Source: JAUVHV01 sp964523875
GTDB lineage: Bacteria > Omnitrophota > Gorgyraeia > JABMRG01
Reading direction: 5' to 3'
DNA length: 6,851 nucleotides
Assembly (NCBI GenBank): GCA_964523875.1
Contig: CAZGAS010000056.1
Span: 1-6,851 of the forward strand
Positions 1 through 4,534 of the stretch are shown in pieces. The first letter of the stretch is position 1; each line of letters starts with the position of its first letter. The translations under genes and the position numbers were made by a program. The notes below the pieces were generated by a model. It was not told the origin of the DNA, ran no database searches, and saw nothing but the letters and a program-made list of their open reading frames with translations.

Positions 1-30
1 TTTAAAGGGGAAGGAATTATTATATATTAT
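1..30 (+). promoter_or_regulatory. possible sigma-70-type promoter of the first pilin
   Basis: TTTAAA at 1-6 (4 of 6 matches to TTGACA) is followed after 16 nt by TATATT at 23-28, or after 18 nt by TATTAT at 25-30. Each is 5 of 6 to TATAAT. Transcription would start near 35-40 and give a leader of about 50 nt. I see no sigma-54 GG-N10-GC element, although pilA genes in many Proteobacteria use sigma-54. The window begins at the putative -35, so the true promoter may lie further upstream. AT-rich DNA produces such matches by chance. Confidence 0.3.
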
Positions 31-33
31 CAA

Positions 34-81
34 CCTGCTGTCAGGCAGGGCAAAAACGACCCATCCCGGGAAGAGAGGAGG
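34..81 (+). promoter_or_regulatory. 5' leader of the first pilin: small hairpin and strong ribosome binding site
   Basis: CCTGC at 34-38 can pair with GCAGG at 45-49 across a 6-nt loop. GGG at 48-50 could instead pair with CCC at 60-62, and CCCGGG at 65-70 is self-complementary. AGAGGAGG at 74-81 is a near-perfect Shine-Dalgarno sequence, 6 nt before the ATG at 88 and 9 nt before the ATG at 91. Such a strong site suits an abundant structural protein. The alternative pairings could tune translation or mRNA stability, but that is inference. I do not recognise a riboswitch class here. Confidence 0.45.
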
Positions 82-87
82 CGAAGA

Positions 88-513
88 ATGATGAAGAGAC
101 TAGGAAAAAGAGGTTTTACGCTTGTAGAAATCATGATTGTTGTCGCTATCATAGCTTTATTAGCTGCAATAGCAATACCTAACTTGCTCAGAGCAAGGCA
201 CAATGCCAATGAGTCCGCTGCTATAGCTACATTAAGAACAGTAAGTACAGCAGAGGAATCGTATAGGGCAGCACAGAATCCTACTACTTATGGCACTATG
301 GCTCAGTTATCAGCAGGCGCTTTGCCATATATCGATGCTACATTAGGTGCAGGAGCAAAGCAGGGGTATACATTTGTCATAACAAACCTTACTGCTAATA
401 CTTATACCTGTACAGCTGCTCCTGTGACCGCCGGAACCACAGGTACCAGGACTTTCAGCGTTACACAGACAGGTGTTATTATGGATAACACAAACGCGTT
501 GCCTGTATCGTAA
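88..513 (+). CDS. type IV pilin, PilA-like (prepilin)
   Basis: Fibre subunit of a type IV pilus or pseudopilus. The prepilin is inserted in the inner membrane, its leader removed by prepilin peptidase and the new N-terminus methylated. The 141-residue protein has a short basic leader (1-9) ending in K-R-G, then FTLVE with the conserved Glu at +5 (E14), and a hydrophobic helix to about residue 30 containing the kink proline P31. After it comes the N-A-N-E-S-A-A-I stretch (39-46). The globular part has Y-I-D, G-Y and a G-T-T-G-T-R-T-F stretch, and a single cysteine (in Y-T-C-T). The length is normal for small bacterial pilins. Two consecutive ATG codons (88 and 91) are both compatible with the ribosome binding site. 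It stands alone between its own leader and a strong terminator, which suggests high separate expression as the major pilin. A major pseudopilin (GspG-like) is the alternative, but the double-Cys/Ca site of GspG is not evident. Confidence 0.92.
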   Translation: MMKRLGKRGFTLVEIMIVVAIIALLAAIAIPNLLRARHNANESAAIATLRTVSTAEESYRAAQNPTTYGTMAQLSAGALPYIDATLGAGAKQGYTFVITNLTANTYTCTAAPVTAGTTGTRTFSVTQTGVIMDNTNALPVS

Positions 514-536
514 TATTTCACAGGCAAAGGTTTGAT

Positions 537-574
537 AAAAAGAGGCTGGCTTATCAAAAAGCCAGCCTCTTTTT
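537..574 (+). terminator. strong intrinsic terminator after the first pilin
   Basis: A perfect 14-bp stem (537-550 with 561-574) has a GC-rich core AGAGGCTGGC/GCCAGCCTCT, a 10-nt loop (551-560) and a U-run at its 3' end. The left arm starts with an A-run, so the element could also stop transcription on the opposite strand. It begins 23 nt after the stop codon of the first pilin. It should isolate that gene from the downstream operon, or allow only limited read-through. A smaller inverted repeat, GCCTGT (501-506) with ACAGGC (520-525), spans the stop codon just upstream. Confidence 0.93.
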
Positions 575-583
575 ATTGTTGAC

Positions 584-611
584 AGGAGACTCTCCTAAAG
601 GGGGCACCCCT
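584..611. repeat. two adjacent short palindromes in the intergenic region
   Basis: AGGAGA-C-TCTCCT at 584-596 is a perfect 6-1-6 palindrome. Two bases further on, AGGGG-GCA-CCCCT at 599-611 is a 5-3-5 palindrome. This is a GC-rich island between the terminator and an AT-rich stretch. It could be an operator, a pair of hairpins in read-through RNA or a remnant repeat. The sequence alone does not choose between these. Confidence 0.5.
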
Positions 612-636
612 CAAGCCCGCTATTGTTTGTTTTTTT

Positions 637-675
637 AGATAAACTTAAAGATAAGCTTGAAACTGTTTCCAAACA
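637..675. promoter_or_regulatory. tandem 12-bp repeat and overlapping palindromes, possible regulator sites upstream of the second pilin
   Basis: AGATAAACTTAA (637-648) is followed directly by AGATAAGCTTGA (649-660), a contiguous tandem repeat matching at 10 of 12 positions. GAAAC-T-GTTTC (659-669) is a perfect 5-1-5 palindrome. It overlaps TGTTT-CC-AAACA (664-675), a perfect 5-2-5 palindrome, and the two share TGTTTC (664-669). The cluster ends 13 bp before the candidate -35 at 689, a usual place for an activator or repressor. TAAACTT recurs at 640-646 and 712-718. Assignment as operators is inference, and no known regulator consensus is recognised. Confidence 0.4.
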
Positions 676-688
676 TTTAATATTATTA

Positions 689-717
689 TTGACTTTTGAT
701 GTCTAATAAACTAAACT
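689..717 (+). promoter_or_regulatory. candidate sigma-70-type promoter of the second pilin and minor pilin operon
   Basis: TTGACT at 689-694 (5 of 6 to TTGACA) and TAAACT at 712-717 (4 of 6 to TATAAT) are separated by 17 nt. An alternative pair is TTGATG at 696-701 with TATATA at 718-723, 16 nt apart. Transcription would start near 724 to 730 and leave a leader of about 30 nt. A promoter here is expected because the upstream terminator would otherwise cut the operon off. The region is very AT-rich, so the exact choice is uncertain. Confidence 0.4.
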
Positions 718-757
718 TATATAGATACATATATATAAATATATATAAGGAGTAATT

Positions 758-1225
758 ATGCGGATTTTGCCTGACTTAATTAAGCGAGATAGAGGCTTTA
801 CTCTCATAGAGATAATGGTCGTAGTATCCATTATCGCGCTTTTGGCTGGTTTATCTATATCTATGATGCTGCGCAACAGGGTTACCGCGAATGAGACTGT
901 AGCCATAACATCCTGTAGGACTATCGTATCCGTTTGCCAGAGTTATTACGCCAACACTATGCCGCATCAATATCCCGCGAGTTTAGCAGTATTAGGTGTT
1001 GCAGGGGTTACGGGCCCGGCTTATATTGACACTGCTTTGGCATCTGGCAGTAAGGCAGGTTATTTATATTCGTACCAGTTAACTACACCTGCGTCATTTG
1101 TTATTAACGCTGACCCGCAGGTCTCAGGTAGGACAGGCGAAAGATACTTCTATTCCGATGAGACAGGAAGGATCACAGCTGCTAAAGGCGGACAAGCAGG
1201 CGCGGGTGATATATCGATAAATTAG
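758..1225 (+). CDS. second type IV pilin, paralogue of the first
   Basis: Prepilin of 155 residues with a 13-residue leader ending R-D-R-G, then FTLIE with Glu +5 (E18) and a hydrophobic helix to about residue 38. It shares with the upstream pilin an A-N-E-x-x-A-I stretch followed by R-T, and in the globular part Y-I-D-x-x-L-x-x-G-x-K-x-G-Y and G-x-T-G-x-R-x-F followed by G-x-I. The two are therefore paralogues of one fold. It lacks the proline the first has after the helix. It has two cysteines, C53 and C60, seven residues apart in the predicted long helix. AAGGAG at 747-752 lies 5 nt before the ATG. It opens the run of minor pilin and pilMNO genes, behind its own candidate promoter. It could be a minor pilin of the same fibre, an alternative major pilin, or a major pseudopilin. 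The family is clear, the exact role is not. Confidence 0.9.
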   Translation: MRILPDLIKRDRGFTLIEIMVVVSIIALLAGLSISMMLRNRVTANETVAITSCRTIVSVCQSYYANTMPHQYPASLAVLGVAGVTGPAYIDTALASGSKAGYLYSYQLTTPASFVINADPQVSGRTGERYFYSDETGRITAAKGGQAGAGDISIN

Positions 1226-1233
1226 TATAAGGC

Positions 1234-1247
1234 ATTACCCTGGTAAT
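1234..1247 (+). promoter_or_regulatory. perfect palindrome between a Shine-Dalgarno-like site and the start codon of the PilV/GspI-like gene
   Basis: ATTACC-CT-GGTAAT is a perfect 6-2-6 inverted repeat. In RNA it would fold as a 5-bp stem with a 4-nt loop. The only Shine-Dalgarno-like stretch before the next gene, TAAGG at 1228-1232, is 25 nt from the ATG at 1258, too far for normal use. If the hairpin forms, the effective distance falls to about 11 nt. No T-run follows, so it is not an intrinsic terminator. Confidence 0.45.
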
Positions 1248-1257
1248 CCCCAAATTT

Positions 1258-1722
1258 ATGCATAGACCAAAGTTCCAGAATATCTTTTCAGGTTTTACCC
1301 TATTGGAGTTGGCGATAGCCGCGTCTATTTTTATTGTAGCTGCTTGTGGTATCGCAAGCCTATTTATCTCTCTTACCGCGCTTACGAAATCAGCCGGTAA
1401 TATTACCCGTATGATAAACCTGGCTAGGGGGGAATTGGAGAATAATATACTTACCGCTGATTTCGAGACCTTAAGTAGCTATCAGTTACTGCCACCGGTA
1501 GTTCCCACGGGCACAAGTCTTGCCTGCTATATCCAGAATCACCCCACAATAAACAATGTGAAACAGGCTATTGTAGTTGTCTGCTACAGAGAGAAATCCA
1601 ACAGGGTTATGGGGGAGGATAAGAATCTTAACGGTATATTGGACGGTGGTGAGGATGGCAATGGCGATGGACGGCTTACTTCTTTATGCGAGATAGCCAC
1701 ATTTCTTGTGAGGAAGGAGTAG
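1258..1722 (+). CDS. minor pseudopilin, PilV/GspI-like, with a calcium-loop-like segment
   Basis: Predicted minor pilin of the tip/priming complex, in the inner membrane before assembly. Of 154 residues, 1-12 are the leader ending S-G, followed by FTLLE (E17 at +5) and a hydrophobic helix to about residue 38. R-G-E-L-E around 58-61 resembles the region after the helix in PilV/GspI proteins. Near the C-terminus, residues 121-137 show D-x-N-x-N-G-x-x-D, then G-E-D-x-N-G-D-G, a pattern like EF-hand or dockerin loops. Cysteines are at 30, 90, 109 and 144. ATG 1258 has no close Shine-Dalgarno. In-frame CTG 1240 or ATT 1234 are alternatives nearer to TAAGG, but a hairpin may bridge the gap. The stop codon abuts the ATG of the next pseudopilin, so translation is probably coupled. 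Assignment to PilV versus GspI cannot be settled by eye. Confidence 0.87.
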   Translation: MHRPKFQNIFSGFTLLELAIAASIFIVAACGIASLFISLTALTKSAGNITRMINLARGELENNILTADFETLSSYQLLPPVVPTGTSLACYIQNHPTINNVKQAIVVVCYREKSNRVMGEDKNLNGILDGGEDGNGDGRLTSLCEIATFLVRKE

Positions 1723-2382
1723 ATGTCGATTTATAGGTTTTACAGATTAAGGGCATTCACGCTTATAGAGCTCATGGTGACAGTCGCGATATTTACTATT
1801 GTAATGAGCGCCAGCTATGCTCTTTTGAATGCCGCCAGAACAAGCTGGCGATCAGGAGATGCCAGTATAGAATTACAGGAAGATGTAAGGCAGGTGCTGG
1901 ATTCTATCTCGTTCGAATTATTTGAGACAACCCCTGCTAGGATAACTATAGGTGCTGGTAATAATTTTATTACTTTCCAGATACCTGTTGATGAGAATGG
2001 AAGCGGCACCTGGGAGAGTTTAGGCAGCGCGGGCACTTTCTATCTTGAGGATACACTTGATGCTTCAGGTGCCATAGTATGGGGCGCTTACCTTAGGCAG
2101 GAGGATAGGACAGTCGCAAGCAGTACACTCGCTTTCGGAAACAGGCAGGGCAGGCAGATAAGATTCCTACTTGTAGGCGATGAACTTACCAGGCGCGTCT
2201 TAGCCAGCGACGGTACTACTATATTGGAGGATTTCGTGTTATCTGATGATATAGCAAGCGTGAGTTTTTCCTTAGACGCTAATAATACGGTCAGGATTAC
2301 GGTTAACGCGCAAAAGCAGGCTATGGATGGGCGCCAGGTCAGCTACTCTGTTACAACAGAGACAATACCGAGGAACAGTTGA
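1723..2382 (+). CDS. minor pseudopilin, PilW/GspJ-like, with Ala at the -1 cleavage position
   Basis: Predicted minor pilin that would pair with the PilV-like and PilX-like proteins in the priming complex. The 219-residue protein has a basic/aromatic leader (1-11) and then FTLIE with E16 at +5. The residue before the cleavage site is Ala (A11), where Gly is nearly invariant. The hydrophobic segment runs to about residue 36. E-D-V-R-Q-V-L-D at 53-60 is typical of PilW/GspJ, where a similar acidic/arginine stretch follows the helix. The rest is beta-rich, with V-D-E-N-G-S-G at 89-95 as a possible turn or ion site. The ATG at 1723 follows directly on the preceding TAG. AAGGAG at 1714-1719 is only 3 nt upstream, which is short but usable. 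The last base of the TGA stop is the first base of the next ATG (TGATG). Confidence 0.88.
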   Translation: MSIYRFYRLRAFTLIELMVTVAIFTIVMSASYALLNAARTSWRSGDASIELQEDVRQVLDSISFELFETTPARITIGAGNNFITFQIPVDENGSGTWESLGSAGTFYLEDTLDASGAIVWGAYLRQEDRTVASSTLAFGNRQGRQIRFLLVGDELTRRVLASDGTTILEDFVLSDDIASVSFSLDANNTVRITVNAQKQAMDGRQVSYSVTTETIPRNS

Positions 2383-4190
2383 TGTTTATTAATATCATAA
2401 AGAATAAAAGAGGCATAGCGCTTATTTCCATATATATCATCTTAACGGTGCTGCTGGTCTTTATAGCGGCCTTTAGCGCGCGGAGCATGAATGATTTTAA
2501 ATTCGCGCAAAGGCAAAAAGATGAGCTAAAGGCATATTATGCGGCGGAAGCCGGGTTAAACGCTATTACAACGGATATCTATAATGCCTTTAGAAGTTCC
2601 CCGATTTGGACAAGTAACAGGAATATTGTGGCATTTCGACTATGGTTTGGCTATCCTGATACAGTACCGGGTTGGAGCGCGGCTCAAAGGCGTAGCACCT
2701 TTATTTTAAATTACTTGAAGAACTTTCCCATAACCGGTACTGTAGGTGACAGTCAGTATACTATTTTCTTGCCTTCTGCTGTAGCGAACCCGCCTTATGA
2801 TGAAGCAGACCCGGTAATTCCGATTGGTGATGGGGTGCTTGTTAAACTTATAGCTGTCGGAACAGCACCGCATCTTGGCGGCACTGTGAATAAAGTTATA
2901 GCAAGGACAGTTTCGCTTGAGATGACCACCTCGCCGATATTCAACTACGCTTATTTTATTAATAATTTCGGATGGTTATGGGGAGAAGGGATAACCGCTA
3001 ATGGTGATGTGCGTTCAAATGGTAATTTTTCTTTCAGTGGAAATCCGAGAATAAACGGAGATATATACGCGTCTGAAAATGCTGACCTAGGCACAGTAGG
3101 TACAATATCCGGAAACAACAAATTCTATGATATCCCTTCTTATCAAAGTAGTGTGAGCGACAGGGCAAGGCCTACGGACCCTACGGACCCGGCCAATCCT
3201 GAGGACACCGCGTATGAAGCTGGTTATGATGGAAAGAGCGAGAGGTTTGAGCAACAGGAGGTTCTGGATATGCCATACCTTGGCAATCTTGATACCTATA
3301 AACAACTTGCTGTTGCAAAGAACAGCAGCATTACCCAGGGAGGTGTTTTGCTGGTAGATAATGTATATGATGGTGATGGGCTTGACGGTATAAGCGGCAC
3401 ATCTGATGATAGTACTATTGTGCTTATCGGAACAGATGATAATCCCATTGAGATAAATGGCCCGGTAGTTGTTGAGGGGGATATCATTATAAGAGGTACT
3501 ATAACAGGCCAGGGCACTTTGTACGCGGGAAGGAATATCCATGTTGTAGGAGATATAGAGTACGCTACTTCACCATCCTGGCCAAAGCCGGATGCTACGC
3601 CAATGACAACAGCAGTTTCAAACAACGCGGCTGATTTTATGGGACTTGCCTGTAAAGGTAATGTTATCATAGGTGATTATACAATAAACGACTGGAAGAC
3701 AAACTGCGAGCGCTATCTTCAGCCTCCCTTTACCCAAGGCTACTCGACAGACGGGAGTGATTCCTCAATAGGGTATGACTCAGATGGAAACCCGGTTAAC
3801 GGGTATTGGTTTGATGGCAATTACACTTCCTTTGATGGTGACTTTACTGATCCTTCATATATGGGCAAAGATAATGGAGCCGGCGGCGCGCAGGAACGCA
3901 AATATTACGAAAGTTCTTTATCAGATTCATATATACACAGCATATCATCCTCTTCAAGCCAGATAAGAAATATCGACGCTGTACTATATAATAATCATTG
4001 TTTTTCCGGTAAGGTGGGTAATTTTACATTAAATGGTTCCATTATTTCAAGAGACGAGGCCATAATCTATAGTGGTAACATTACAATGAATTATGATATA
4101 AGGGCATATGGCGATGGCATAGAAGGCATAGATATTTATTTGCCACGTGACTTAAGCCTGCCCGAGACGAGAGTAACACAGAGTGGATAA
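2382..4190 (+). CDS. PilX/GspK-like protein with a large beta-rich C-terminal region (candidate pilus-tip protein)
   Basis: A 602-residue protein with a pilin-like N-terminus: K-N-K-R-G (7-11), a hydrophobic segment (12-31) lacking Glu at +5 (Ser there), then A-Y-Y-A-A-E-A-G-L-N (51-60), the hallmark of PilX N-terminal domains. GspK also lacks this Glu. It is far longer than PilX (about 200) or GspK (about 320). The C-terminal part has recurring G-D-(V/I) turns at 208-210, 226-228, 366-368 and 390-392, and short alternating hydrophobic strands, suggesting a beta-helix or stacked beta-solenoid. A Pro/Thr/Asp linker lies at 264-274, and an Asp/Gly/Ser/Tyr-rich stretch at about 455-500. Cysteines are at 424, 442 and 540. 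I choose ATG 2382, because GAGGAA at 2370-2375 is 6 nt upstream; a TTG at 2379 would add one residue. Likely the tip subunit and possibly an adhesin; the beta-helix and binding role are inference. Confidence 0.82.
   Translation: MFINIIKNKRGIALISIYIILTVLLVFIAAFSARSMNDFKFAQRQKDELKAYYAAEAGLNAITTDIYNAFRSSPIWTSNRNIVAFRLWFGYPDTVPGWSAAQRRSTFILNYLKNFPITGTVGDSQYTIFLPSAVANPPYDEADPVIPIGDGVLVKLIAVGTAPHLGGTVNKVIARTVSLEMTTSPIFNYAYFINNFGWLWGEGITANGDVRSNGNFSFSGNPRINGDIYASENADLGTVGTISGNNKFYDIPSYQSSVSDRARPTDPTDPANPEDTAYEAGYDGKSERFEQQEVLDMPYLGNLDTYKQLAVAKNSSITQGGVLLVDNVYDGDGLDGISGTSDDSTIVLIGTDDNPIEINGPVVVEGDIIIRGTITGQGTLYAGRNIHVVGDIEYATSPSWPKPDATPMTTAVSNNAADFMGLACKGNVIIGDYTINDWKTNCERYLQPPFTQGYSTDGSDSSIGYDSDGNPVNGYWFDGNYTSFDGDFTDPSYMGKDNGAGGAQERKYYESSLSDSYIHSISSSSSQIRNIDAVLYNNHCFSGKVGNFTLNGSIISRDEAIIYSGNITMNYDIRAYGDGIEGIDIYLPRDLSLPETRVTQSG
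3171..3188 (+). repeat. perfect 9-bp tandem duplication encoding P-T-D-P-T-D
   Basis: CCTACGGAC occurs twice in succession inside the PilX/GspK-like gene. It encodes the P-T-D units of a proline-rich linker (264-270). The unit is a multiple of three, so copy-number change would lengthen or shorten the linker without a frameshift. With two copies this may be chance or a recent slippage event. Confidence 0.75.
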
Positions 4191-4193
4191 AAT

Positions 4194-4532
4194 ATGAAAA
4201 GGATATATTCTATAGCCTTAACGGCCCTGGCCGCCGTTATTATCATAAGCGGACATTCTTTTGCTGCTATGAATGAACAGATTACAGAAGATAACGCTCT
4301 AGCCTCTGTTGCGCAGGAAAGAAAAAGAGCGTGGCAGGATTATGAGATATACAAGGCGCAAAAGGCAAAATCCGCAAAAGAATCCATAAGGCCCTTGTCG
4401 GCACCGGCCTCTTTGCCGGATAGTGGTTACGTAAAAAGAAAAAATGATATATTCATAGGCATAGGCCTGATAATAGTAGCGATTATATTGACTATATGGC
4501 TGTTGCGATATTCTAAAAAGGAACAGAGCTGA
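4194..4532 (+). CDS. small exported membrane protein of unknown function in the pilus operon
   Basis: I do not recognise this 112-residue protein. Residues 1-24 look like a signal peptide: K2 R3, a hydrophobic core at 7-19 and S-F-A before a likely cut after A24. Residues 28-64 are charged and probably helical, rich in E, K, R and A. A Pro-containing stretch (65-78) leads to a basic K-R-K, a single membrane segment (86-104) and a short basic tail. With the signal cut, the helical part would lie outside the inner membrane, anchored by its C-terminus. If the signal is not cut, it would span the membrane twice. It begins 3 nt after the PilX-like gene and ends 2 nt before pilM, so it is almost certainly co-expressed with the machine. 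The Shine-Dalgarno is weak (GTGGA, 4184-4188 area). It may be an accessory of the PilMNO platform or a regulator of tip assembly, which is inference from position only. Confidence 0.72.
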   Translation: MKRIYSIALTALAAVIIISGHSFAAMNEQITEDNALASVAQERKRAWQDYEIYKAQKAKSAKESIRPLSAPASLPDSGYVKRKNDIFIGIGLIIVAIILTIWLLRYSKKEQS

Positions 4533-4534
4533 TA

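Noticed and set aside
44..87. Resemblance of the stretch with GGGCAAA to the start of a c-di-GMP (GEMM) riboswitch
   Set aside because: Only the short GGGCAAA run matches. The following stem, the conserved second half and the receptor helix are missing, and there is no room for them before the start codon.
547..562. TGG and GC spaced like a sigma-54 promoter
   Set aside because: The spacing is 11 rather than 10 nt, and both elements are the arms of the perfect terminator stem.
579..607. Perfect -35 box TTGACA right after the terminator
   Set aside because: No -10-like sequence follows at 16-18 nt; the region there is GC-rich (GGGGGCACCCC).
718..746. AT dinucleotide-rich run before the second pilin as a simple sequence repeat that varies in length
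   Set aside because: It is interrupted (TATATAGATACATATATATAA), with no long pure run. It is better seen as AT-rich promoter and leader DNA.
703..906. Antisense open frame across the promoter region and second pilin start
   Set aside because: It has no ribosome binding site or recognisable domain, and overlaps a clear pilin gene on the other strand.
3087..3670. Two overlapping antisense open frames inside the PilX/GspK-like gene
   Set aside because: They overlap each other and a long coding frame, have no family features, and are expected from the composition of the beta-rich region.
3775..3966. Short + strand frame inside the PilX/GspK-like gene
   Set aside because: It is an alternative reading of the D/G-rich coding stretch, with no ribosome binding site or protein features.
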